NCBI RefSeq assembly: GCF_030317115.1
Contig: NZ_JASZYF010000026.1
Span: 18,358-82,357 of the forward strand
Source of the DNA: Variovorax gracilis
GTDB taxonomy: Bacteria; Pseudomonadota; Gammaproteobacteria; Burkholderiales; Burkholderiaceae_C
Direction of reading: 5' to 3'
DNA length: 64,000 nt
The position numbers and the translations under genes were made by a program. Positions 26,914-34,438 of the stretch are shown piece by piece. The notes under the pieces are model-generated. The model worked only from the letters and a program-made list of their open reading frames with translations. It was not told the origin of the DNA and searched no databases. Each line of letters begins with the position of its first letter. Position 1 is the stretch's first letter.

Positions 26914-28202
26914 AGCAACCTCAACCACTCGAGTGCCTGCTCGTCGCTCATCGCGTGCAGGTCGAATCCTTCGCGGATGCGCTGGTTGCGGGCCAGATCC
27001 GTCAGCGTGAGACCGGGATAGGCCTTGTACCAGACCTGCGTCGGCACCTGATGCCGGCGCTGGTAGTACTTGAAGCGCAGCTCATGGTGCGCGCCACCTT
27101 TCACCAGCCAGTCCGTGCGCGGCCAGCCGAAGCCGTGACTGAAGGCGAGGTTGAGGCCCCACGCGGCCTTGTTGACGAAATCGTCCATATAGCTTTCGTG
27201 ACTGCCGTCGTAGCTGCTGGCGAACAGCACCCGCGCCTTGTTGTCGAGGAAGACCCAGCGCGCGAAATGGATCGTCTGCACCCGGGCAAGGTGCCCTCGG
27301 CCGAAGACATGGCGGCTTGCGTAGTCGATCAGGAGCAGGATGACGCGCACGAGAATGCGCCGAAACGGGCCCGGCTTGACGGGGCCGATCGCCGTGAAGC
27401 TGTTGGTCAGGTCGTGGTCTTCGAGCTGCTGCATCTCGCGCACGGTGGCACGGTCGGGCCGTGGGCAGAACTCGGGGTCGGTCTTCTCGTGGTGGCGCAA
27501 GAGCACGATGACGAAGGGCAGCAGCACAATCCATAGCGGCAGCAGCACCAGACCGACCAGCGGCACGCCGATGGCGTGCACGAGGTTGCATAGCTGCCAG
27601 CTTGTCGGCGTGCGTTCGGTCGATGTCAGCACGAGCCGCCCGGCGATCATTTCGTCCTGTACGAAGGCCACCAACTCGCGTCGCACAGCCTGAGGGTCGA
27701 CGGCCGCCGCACTGCGCGGCACGCGTGACGACAGCAGGCGTTGCAGTTCGCTGTTCTGATGGATATGCCTCACGGTTCGTCCGATCCAGTTCACGTAGCC
27801 TGCAGCCACCGGAACGCTGTGCGCCCTGAGCTTCGCCAGCAGGTCGGCGCCCGTGCCGAAGCCTTCGCAATGAGAAAACAGGCGGCGCAGACCATCGCCG
27901 GCACGCTCCGCGAACTCGGCAAGCTGGTCGTCGGCCGGTCCATCGCATTCGCCCAGGAAGCAGAGGTACATCGGAACATGGGGTCGCGGCAGATCGAAGA
28001 GCTCCAGGTCGCTCATCGTCGTGTCGGGCAGCAGCGCGAAGCGCGCGAAGTGCAGGCGCTCGAACTCGCCGAAAGGCAGCAGGGCATTCGCCGGATCGGC
28101 TACGCCGGGCTTCGCGTTCATGGTGTCCAGCAATTCCCGCAGGCCGGCCTCGCGGCCAGCAGCCAGCGCAGCGACCACCATGAAGTGGGATTGAGGAGTC
28201 AC
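26910..28202 (-). CDS. Membrane protein of unknown family with duplicated HFAR domain
   Basis: A 430-residue protein I do not recognise. Strong hydrophobic helices lie at about 205-236, with another hydrophobic stretch near 283-294. The soluble halves look duplicated. Residues 48-115 and 309-360 share the pattern (L/I)HFAR, a hydrophobic strand, a strand ending in a DG turn, an acidic helix and FSHxxGF/W. This suggests two ferredoxin-like (Dyp-fold-like) domains around a membrane anchor. The GTG at 28202 starts 4 nt after the upstream stop; ATG at 28181 is an alternative. Confidence 0.75.
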   Translation of the reverse strand: MTPQSHFMVVAALAAGREAGLRELLDTMNAKPGVADPANALLPFGEFERLHFARFALLPDTTMSDLELFDLPRPHVPMYLCFLGECDGPADDQLAEFAERAGDGLRRLFSHCEGFGTGADLLAKLRAHSVPVAAGYVNWIGRTVRHIHQNSELQRLLSSRVPRSAAAVDPQAVRRELVAFVQDEMIAGRLVLTSTERTPTSWQLCNLVHAIGVPLVGLVLLPLWIVLLPFVIVLLRHHEKTDPEFCPRPDRATVREMQQLEDHDLTNSFTAIGPVKPGPFRRILVRVILLLIDYASRHVFGRGHLARVQTIHFARWVFLDNKARVLFASSYDGSHESYMDDFVNKAAWGLNLAFSHGFGWPRTDWLVKGGAHHELRFKYYQRRHQVPTQVWYKAYPGLTLTDLARNQRIREGFDLHAMSDEQALEWLRLL

Positions 28203-28206
28203 CGCA

Positions 28207-28638
28207 TCAGAACTTGAGGCAGAAGTCGATCAGCCGCTCCTTGCCCACATACACCTTGCCCAGATAGAGGTTCGGCGAGATCAGGCGGATCTCGTCGCGA
28301 ATCCGGCGGGCCACCAGCGAGGTATCGGAATAGTCGAGCACGATGCATTCCTTGCCGTCCAGCCAGCTCTCGCCCTTGCCGACCTTGGCGACGATGGCCT
28401 TGAGGCCGAGCGTCGTGACCTTGTTCTTGAGGACCCCGTTTTCGGCATCGAAGACTTTCCCTTGCCATCCGAAGTGGTTGATGAACTTCGCGATGAGTTC
28501 CGAGTAGGTCGTGCCCGGCGCAATGATGGCCGTGCCTTCGGCCTCGCCGGAGGGAATGTCCCCTGCCGGACTGGCGCGGAACAGATCGTCGAGCTGCTGC
28601 TGAGACATGTCGAGCAGTTGTTGCACGTCGTAGGCCAT
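28207..28638 (-). CDS. Conserved protein of unknown function in the redox operon
   Basis: A 143-residue soluble protein without signal or membrane segment. It opens with a short helix (VQQLLDMSQQQLDDLF), then an IPSGEAEGTAII strand pair, FNGW-like aromatic residues (NHFGWQGKVF), and a C-terminal beta-rich half with DGKECIVLDYSDTSL and LYLGKVYVGKERLIDF. The pattern suggests a lipocalin- or barrel-like small-molecule-binding fold, but this is inference. The ATG at 28638 is chosen for GGAGAAGG about 5 nt upstream. It lies between the GMC gene and the HFAR protein gene. Confidence 0.75.
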   Translation of the reverse strand: MAYDVQQLLDMSQQQLDDLFRASPAGDIPSGEAEGTAIIAPGTTYSELIAKFINHFGWQGKVFDAENGVLKNKVTTLGLKAIVAKVGKGESWLDGKECIVLDYSDTSLVARRIRDEIRLISPNLYLGKVYVGKERLIDFCLKF

Positions 28639-28698
28639 ACGCCTTCTCCTCGGGGGAACCCCATCGTTCACAAAGTTTCAGCCAATCGCCGACACGCG

Positions 28699-30570
28699 TC
28701 AATTTGCCGAAAGGGGTGTGCGGTGCGCATGCTGCAACACCACTTCGGCCGCTTTCTCCGCAATCATGTAGATCGATGCCGCAACGAAGAAGCCCGGTAT
28801 GCGCGGGAACACCGATGCATCGACCACGCGCAGCCGCTTCACGCCGTGCACGGTGAAGGTGCTGTCGAGAACGCCGCCTTCGTTGGCGTTGCCGATCGGG
28901 CAGGAGCACGAGGCGTGATGCCCCCACGCCGTACTGCGCACGTAGTCGGCCAATGCGTCGTCGGTCTGTGCAGTGGGCCCGGGCGCCAGTTCCTCGGTGA
29001 TCCATCCGCTCTCGATCAGCGGTGCCATCATCCGGCGCACGAAGCGGATGGCCTCGATCACGGCTTTCAGGTCTTCGCCGGACGCGTCGCTGCCTTCCTC
29101 GAAGTAGTGGAAGTTGACGAGCGGCATGTCCAGCGGGTCGGCCGAGCGCAGCCGCACCGTGCCGGCACGGTTCTGCGTATGGGCCTTCAGCACGGCCCAG
29201 GTCAGCCGGTCCGGGTGGTCGCGGATCCAATTCGAGAATCCGCTGAAGTAGCCTTCGAAGCGCGCCAGCAGCGCCATGCAAAAAAGGTCTGGGTCTTCCT
29301 TCCTGCGCGCCGCGCCGGTCGACTTCTGCACCACGCCGAGCGCGGCGCCGTTGGATGCGTACATGCCGGCCTTGCCTTCGTGCCAGTGCCGCCACAGGGT
29401 GTCGTCTCGATCGAAACGCGCGCCTTCCAGCACTTCCCAGGGTTCGCGCATGCGATGGCTGACGGCGACTTCGTAGCGGTCCTGCAGGTTGCGCCCCACA
29501 CCCGGCAGGTCGACCCGGACCGGGATGCCGTGCTGGATCAGCTCCGCGGACGGGCCGATGCCCGACAGCATCAGCAACTGCGGCGTGTTGAACGCGCCGC
29601 CGCAAAGGATCACCTCGCGTCGCGCCCTCACCCGGCGTCGTTCGCCGGGTGCGTCGCTCGGCCTTGCATGCGCGCGATACAGGCACGCACCCTTGAGGTA
29701 CTCGACACCGTTGGCCCCGCCGTCGGCATCGAACAGCACGCGCGTGGCGAGCGCTTCCTGTTCGATGTGCAGGCGGGTCGGATGGCGTTCCGCGACGTCG
29801 AGCAGCCGCTCCCGCACGCCGACGCGTCGACGGTCCGAGGTTGCGAGCGGCGTGTAGCAGATGCCTTCGAAGCTGCCGGACCGCATATGCCACGCGTTGG
29901 GGTCGCCCATGCCTCGACGCAGCCAGCGCAGGGTACTGAGCAGAGGCGTCGGCAGGCTGCTGGTGAAGGTCCTGGCGGTGTCGCGCAGCACGCGCACCAG
30001 CCCGTCGTCGCCGAGCACCGTGAGCGGAATGGACTTCTCTGTCTTGAGCCAGCCATGCCAGCCGTGGCCCGTCGGGTCCAGGCCGATATGCTGCAAGGCG
30101 CGCCACACCGGCCTGTGGCGGCAGTCTTCCACCCTCAGCGCGTACCGGCGCATGTGCGTGGCGCGCCATGACAGGTCGCCGGTGATGCGCGCGATGTGGT
30201 TCCAGTCCGAGGCATGCGGCAGCATGAAGATCATCGCGTTGTGCGAGGTGCAGCCGCCCAGCGCCGCGGCGCGCGGATAGAGCACGCCCTCCCCGGCCTC
30301 GTGTTTCCAGTCCCTCGCCTGCTGGTCCTCGTCCGCGTAGTGGCGCACGCGGAAGTTCCAGCTCATGGCCGCGTTCTCGCAGGCAAAGGCATGGAAGGCC
30401 GGCACGTCGTAGTCATCGGGCAGGCGTGCGGCGCTCGCGCGCGGATCGCCACCAGCCTCGAGCAGGAAGACGCGCATGCCCGATTCGGCCAGCCGGGCTG
30501 CGAGGGTGCCGCCGCCCGCACCCGAGCCAACGATGACGTAGTCCCAGTCGATCGATTCGGCTCCTGGCAT
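28699..30570 (-). CDS. GMC-family FAD-dependent oxidoreductase
   Basis: A 623-residue flavoprotein of the glucose-methanol-choline oxidoreductase family. The FAD-binding loop is IVGSGAGGGTLAARL (13-27), followed by GGDPRA-type and GGCTSHNAM segments. The C-terminus has WGHHASCSCPIG with the usual catalytic His and ends with VDASVFPRIPGFF. The second active-site residue, usually His or Asn, appears to be Phe in this last motif. No signal peptide is seen. Such enzymes oxidise alcohols and may make H2O2 or pass electrons to a cytochrome. It follows the cytochrome gene by 19 nt. Confidence 0.93.
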   Translation of the reverse strand: MPGAESIDWDYVIVGSGAGGGTLAARLAESGMRVFLLEAGGDPRASAARLPDDYDVPAFHAFACENAAMSWNFRVRHYADEDQQARDWKHEAGEGVLYPRAAALGGCTSHNAMIFMLPHASDWNHIARITGDLSWRATHMRRYALRVEDCRHRPVWRALQHIGLDPTGHGWHGWLKTEKSIPLTVLGDDGLVRVLRDTARTFTSSLPTPLLSTLRWLRRGMGDPNAWHMRSGSFEGICYTPLATSDRRRVGVRERLLDVAERHPTRLHIEQEALATRVLFDADGGANGVEYLKGACLYRAHARPSDAPGERRRVRARREVILCGGAFNTPQLLMLSGIGPSAELIQHGIPVRVDLPGVGRNLQDRYEVAVSHRMREPWEVLEGARFDRDDTLWRHWHEGKAGMYASNGAALGVVQKSTGAARRKEDPDLFCMALLARFEGYFSGFSNWIRDHPDRLTWAVLKAHTQNRAGTVRLRSADPLDMPLVNFHYFEEGSDASGEDLKAVIEAIRFVRRMMAPLIESGWITEELAPGPTAQTDDALADYVRSTAWGHHASCSCPIGNANEGGVLDSTFTVHGVKRLRVVDASVFPRIPGFFVAASIYMIAEKAAEVVLQHAHRTPLSAN

Positions 30571-30589
30571 GGACGCGGCCGGGTCTTTG

Positions 30590-33121
30590 TCAGAAGGTCT
30601 TCAGGAAGGCAATCAGCGCGCGCTTGTCGTCATCGCTCAGTTCCGGCTCGCGGCCGAATGCCCTCTCGTCGGCGCTCAGTCCGTCCTGGCGGTTGAACTG
30701 GGCAGTCCCGAAGTAATGGCCGCGGTTAACCACGAAATCCGGGCACTTGCTCAGCTCGAGCATCGGCTCGCGGAGATTCACGAAGTGCTTGCGCAATTCT
30801 TCATCGCTGGCGCCGGACGGCGCGCTGGCCAGGGCGTGCTTGAGCTTCAGGAGCAACTCACCGGCATCCTTCACGTGCTCGGCCTTGTCGCCGAGCCCAT
30901 CGGACTCCGCGCGCAGCTTGAGGTTGGCGAGCAGGTTTACGGGCACGCCCTCGGGGATGGGCCCGAGCACGATGTCGCCGCCCTCCTTGACCAACCATGG
31001 CAGCCAGCGATTCAGCGCGCCCTGCAGGGGCCGCAGGGCGTCGGGCGCGAAGCCGGTGGGAATGATCACCACGCTGCGCTCGGTCGTGCGATCGATCGTG
31101 CCGTCGACCTTGTTGCCCAGTACGGCGTCGGCCTTGCGCTTCTCGGGCCACAGCATCTGCACGATGGCGTCGTCGAAGACCTTCATGCGTGCCTCGACCG
31201 ACGGATTGCCGTCGGGGTCCGCCTCGCCCACGGTGTTGTTCAGCAGGAAAGGTGCTGTCGACCAGACGCTGATCAGCGAAGGCACGCGCGTGTAGCCGCG
31301 CCCGCCAGCCGGCATCGCATAAGGCTTGGCCTCGCCGGTGAACGGGTCTCGCAAGGTGACCGTGCCGACCGAAGGCAGGCTCTTGTAGGTCTGCGAAGAG
31401 AAGTTGTCCCAGATGTTGCCCCGAAGCGCATTGGTGGCGAGCGGACTGCACGCGTTGGTGCGCAGCAGCGTCACCGGAATGCGCGCCTCGGTCGACAGGT
31501 AGTTGCCCTCCAGGAAGTCGGGGGCCTGCACGACCTTGCGCATCTGCGCCTTGTACTCGGGAGTCTGCGTCCAGTTCCAGTAGCGCTTGAAGCATTCCAC
31601 GTAGCCGGGACCGGCGCAGCGTGCGGGATTGATGTCCAGTGCGGCCGGCAGCGGCGGTGCCTTGCTCGAGTGGCAGCGCGCGCAGGTGTCGGCGAAGGCG
31701 GTCTTGCCGCGCTCCAGCGTCGCAGTGTCGGTGGCAAGGTATTTCTCGCTGCCGGGCGCGTCCTTCAGGCGATCGGGCTGCGCAGCCTTCAGGAAAAACA
31801 GTGCCGTGTTCACCGTGCCCAGCTCGGTTGCCTGCCAGTAGCTGGAGTTCTTCTGCGCCGATGCGATCCTGATCGGCGAGATGGTCTTGCCGCCGACCAC
31901 CGGGTTGAAGTGCAGCAGCCATTCCTCGCTGAAGAGCCCGATGTTGAGGTACACGCGGTTGAGCGCCCCGAGCAGCCCGACGGAATCCGCGCCGTCCTTG
32001 AGCACGTGTGGCGTGCGGACCGTGCCGTCGGCCTTGGTGAAGAACTCGGTCAAAGGGCCGCTGCTCACGAAGTCGTTGAACTGCCGGTTGTCGAGTTCGC
32101 CGCCGGCCAGCCTTTCCTGTCCGACGCGCTTGGCCATCTGCAGGCGGCCCACGAAATCGTAGACCGCGTTCATGGTGCGCGGGTTGTTGATGCCGTCGGT
32201 CGATACCAGCGAGGTGTCCATCGTGCCCGGCCGGTACGTATGGGCGAGCTGGTACATGTAGTTCTTGCGCCCTTCGGGCTTGTTCGCGTTGTGGATGAAG
32301 AGCCGATCCACCCACATGTACTGCGCGCCTACCGATGAGCTCAGGTTCTCGAACTTCGGATTGTTCGGGTCGGCCGGCGGCTTCACCGGGCTCGGCCCCA
32401 CGTGGCAGAAGCCGCAGGACATGCCGACCCGGTACGGCCGCACCAGGTCCTTGCGGTTGTAGTAGCTCGGGTCGGTGTAGTACCTCTCCGCGTCCCATTC
32501 CTTGGCCGCTTTCTCGTCGAAGGCCGGGTTGGGAAACAGGCGCAGGCCGGAGATGCCGGTGTTCCAACCGTAGAACGAGCCGACGGGCTGCGTCGTGCCG
32601 TCGCCCAGCGGCTTGCCTCGCGAGCCGATGGCTACGCCGGGGTACTTGCTCTCGTTCTCGAAGGGATCGGGGGCGCAATCCTTGCTGCGCGCGTCGAGCC
32701 AGAGGCCGCGCCGCGACTTGTCCGGTCCCGTGGCGTTCTCGAAGCAGGGCTCGTTCACAAGACCGAAAGTCTTCCAGCGGTTGGCCCGTGAGTACCCGAG
32801 GCTCGGATGCGAGCTGATGACCTTCAGCAGGTCGAAGGCGCCGAACGTGTAGTCGGTCATCTGGTTCCAGAATCGGTCGTTGCCGCCGCTCCAGACCAGC
32901 CACATGTTGCGGCCCTTGATCTCCTCGGGCGACAGCGCGACGCCGCCGTCCATGTCGTGGAAGTAGTCCTCCGTGGCGTGGGGGAACGATGCCGCGTCCC
33001 GACCCGCCAACCGGGCCTCGTCGAGCACCTCGCCGGGCTGCGGACCTTTGGAGCAGGCCGCGAGAAGCGCGCACGCTAACAGCGGCAGCAGCCTTGCGGC
33101 GTGCCAGCAAGCTTGGGTCAT
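30590..33121 (-). CDS. Dihaem cytochrome c lipoprotein (CCP/RoxA-like)
   Basis: An 843-residue exported protein. The signal ends in a lipobox (LLAAC, Cys23), so it should be a lipoprotein. Two c-type haem motifs are visible: CGFCH at 236-240 and CARCH at 480-484. Their spacing of 244 residues and the large size resemble dihaem peroxidase/MauG and RoxA-type rubber oxygenase proteins rather than electron-carrier cytochromes; this link is inference. The ATG at 33121 is chosen because AGGAGG lies 7 nt before it, while ATG at 33127 would be too close. It is the first gene of the redox operon. Confidence 0.85.
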   Translation of the reverse strand: MTQACWHAARLLPLLACALLAACSKGPQPGEVLDEARLAGRDAASFPHATEDYFHDMDGGVALSPEEIKGRNMWLVWSGGNDRFWNQMTDYTFGAFDLLKVISSHPSLGYSRANRWKTFGLVNEPCFENATGPDKSRRGLWLDARSKDCAPDPFENESKYPGVAIGSRGKPLGDGTTQPVGSFYGWNTGISGLRLFPNPAFDEKAAKEWDAERYYTDPSYYNRKDLVRPYRVGMSCGFCHVGPSPVKPPADPNNPKFENLSSSVGAQYMWVDRLFIHNANKPEGRKNYMYQLAHTYRPGTMDTSLVSTDGINNPRTMNAVYDFVGRLQMAKRVGQERLAGGELDNRQFNDFVSSGPLTEFFTKADGTVRTPHVLKDGADSVGLLGALNRVYLNIGLFSEEWLLHFNPVVGGKTISPIRIASAQKNSSYWQATELGTVNTALFFLKAAQPDRLKDAPGSEKYLATDTATLERGKTAFADTCARCHSSKAPPLPAALDINPARCAGPGYVECFKRYWNWTQTPEYKAQMRKVVQAPDFLEGNYLSTEARIPVTLLRTNACSPLATNALRGNIWDNFSSQTYKSLPSVGTVTLRDPFTGEAKPYAMPAGGRGYTRVPSLISVWSTAPFLLNNTVGEADPDGNPSVEARMKVFDDAIVQMLWPEKRKADAVLGNKVDGTIDRTTERSVVIIPTGFAPDALRPLQGALNRWLPWLVKEGGDIVLGPIPEGVPVNLLANLKLRAESDGLGDKAEHVKDAGELLLKLKHALASAPSGASDEELRKHFVNLREPMLELSKCPDFVVNRGHYFGTAQFNRQDGLSADERAFGREPELSDDDKRALIAFLKTF

Positions 33122-33157
33122 TGCCATTCCTCCTACGTCGACACCTTGGGTGAACGG

Positions 33158-33169
33158 GCAATCGATTGC
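33158..33169. promoter_or_regulatory. Palindrome GCAATCGATTGC before the redox operon
   Basis: A perfect 12-bp palindrome lies 37-48 nt upstream of the cytochrome start codon, in the 192-base gap between the redox operon and the divergent lactonase gene. Position and symmetry suit an operator. No regulator gene is adjacent, so the binding protein is unknown. Confidence 0.4.
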
Positions 33170-33257
33170 GCAGTGTGGAGGGGGGTCGATGCCTTGGCTA
33201 TCGGCCATGCGCGCTAACGCGAAGGGCGTAGGCGCAAGCGCCCGGCTGGTCATGGAC

Positions 33258-33284
33258 GGCCGGCAGTGACATCATTCGCCGGCC
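33258..33284 (+). promoter_or_regulatory. Hairpin in the leader of the SMP-30-type gene
   Basis: A perfect 7-bp inverted repeat (GGCCGGC / GCCGGCC) with a 13-nt loop lies 30 nt before the start codon of the SMP-30-type gene. It could be a leader stem or a binding site. No T-run follows, so it is not a terminator on the plus strand. Confidence 0.35.
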
Positions 33285-33313
33285 CTGTGAGGCACCCAAC
33301 GAGGAGACACCGC

Positions 33314-34420
33314 ATGCAAGAACGAACAAGAATGGCCCGTCGCGGCTTTCTGAAAACTGCGGCCGGCACCGGCCTGGCCGCACTGGGCGGACTGGCCGGC
33401 GCCCAGTCCTTCGACTTCAGGCCCCAGCAACGCTACCCCGACCCGGCAGTGATGATCCTGGACCCGAGCTTCACCAAGTACCGCATCTACAGCAGCACGG
33501 TGGAGCAGCTCGGCACCGGCATGCGCTGGGCCGAAGGTCCGGTCTATTTTCCGGAGGGCGGGTACCTGCTGTGCAGCGACATCCCCAACAACCGGTTGAT
33601 GAAGTACGACGAGAAGACCGGCAAGTTCAGCGTGCACAAGACCAACGTCAACTACGCCAACGGCAATACGCGCGACCGCCAGGGACGGCTGGTCTCCTGC
33701 GAGCACTCGGTCACCCGCCGCATCGTGCGGACGGAGAAGGACGGCCGGACGACGGTGCTGGCCGACAGCTACGAAGGCAAGCGGCTCAACGCACCGAACG
33801 ACATCGTCGTCAAGTCGGACGACACGATCTGGTTCACCGACCCGATCTTCGGCATCAACGGCGAGTGGGAAGGTTCCAGGGCCACGCCGGAGCAGCCAAC
33901 GACCAATGTCTACCGCATCGCGCAGGATGGCAAGCTCACGGCGGTCATCACGGACCTGGTGAACCCCAACGGCCTGGCGTTCTCGCCCGACGAGAAGAAG
34001 CTCTACGTGGTCGAGTGGAAGGGCACGCCCAATCGAAGCATGTGGAGCTACGACGTGGCCGCCGACGGCAGCAGCCTGACGAACAAGACCAAGCTGATCG
34101 ATGCCGAAGGCCCCGGCGCGTTCGACGGCTTTCGCGTCGACCGCGATGGCAACCTGTGGTGCGGCTGGGGATACACCGGCGCCGTCGCGAGCGAGCCGAC
34201 GGACATCGGCGGCGGCATGAAGGCCTACCTGCCGACAGGCAAGTCAGAGGAGATGGATGGCGTGAAGGTCTTCAATCCGCAGGGCAAGCCGATCGGATTC
34301 ATCCGGTTGCCGGAGCGGTGTGCGAACCTGGAGTTCGGGGGGCCGAAGAGGAACCGGCTCTACATGGCGAGCAGCCATTCGCTGTATGGGTTGTTCGTGG
34401 AGGCGCACGGCGCGGTCTGA
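33314..34420 (+). CDS. Tat-exported SMP-30/gluconolactonase-type protein
   Basis: A 368-residue six-bladed beta-propeller of the SMP-30/gluconolactonase family, probably a lactonase or other esterase. The leader has a twin-arginine motif (ARRGFLKTAA) and a hydrophobic stretch ending GLAGAQS, so export to the periplasm by Tat is likely. Propeller motifs include WAEGPVYFPEGGYLLCSDIP, LNAPNDIVVKSDDTIWFTDP and NPNGLAFSPDEKKLYV. The ATG at 33314 has GAGGAG 8 nt upstream. It is read divergently from the redox operon and might hydrolyse a lactone made by the GMC enzyme. Confidence 0.92.
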   Translation: MQERTRMARRGFLKTAAGTGLAALGGLAGAQSFDFRPQQRYPDPAVMILDPSFTKYRIYSSTVEQLGTGMRWAEGPVYFPEGGYLLCSDIPNNRLMKYDEKTGKFSVHKTNVNYANGNTRDRQGRLVSCEHSVTRRIVRTEKDGRTTVLADSYEGKRLNAPNDIVVKSDDTIWFTDPIFGINGEWEGSRATPEQPTTNVYRIAQDGKLTAVITDLVNPNGLAFSPDEKKLYVVEWKGTPNRSMWSYDVAADGSSLTNKTKLIDAEGPGAFDGFRVDRDGNLWCGWGYTGAVASEPTDIGGGMKAYLPTGKSEEMDGVKVFNPQGKPIGFIRLPERCANLEFGGPKRNRLYMASSHSLYGLFVEAHGAV

Positions 34421-34438
34421 TCGTCAGCCCTTCTCGCC

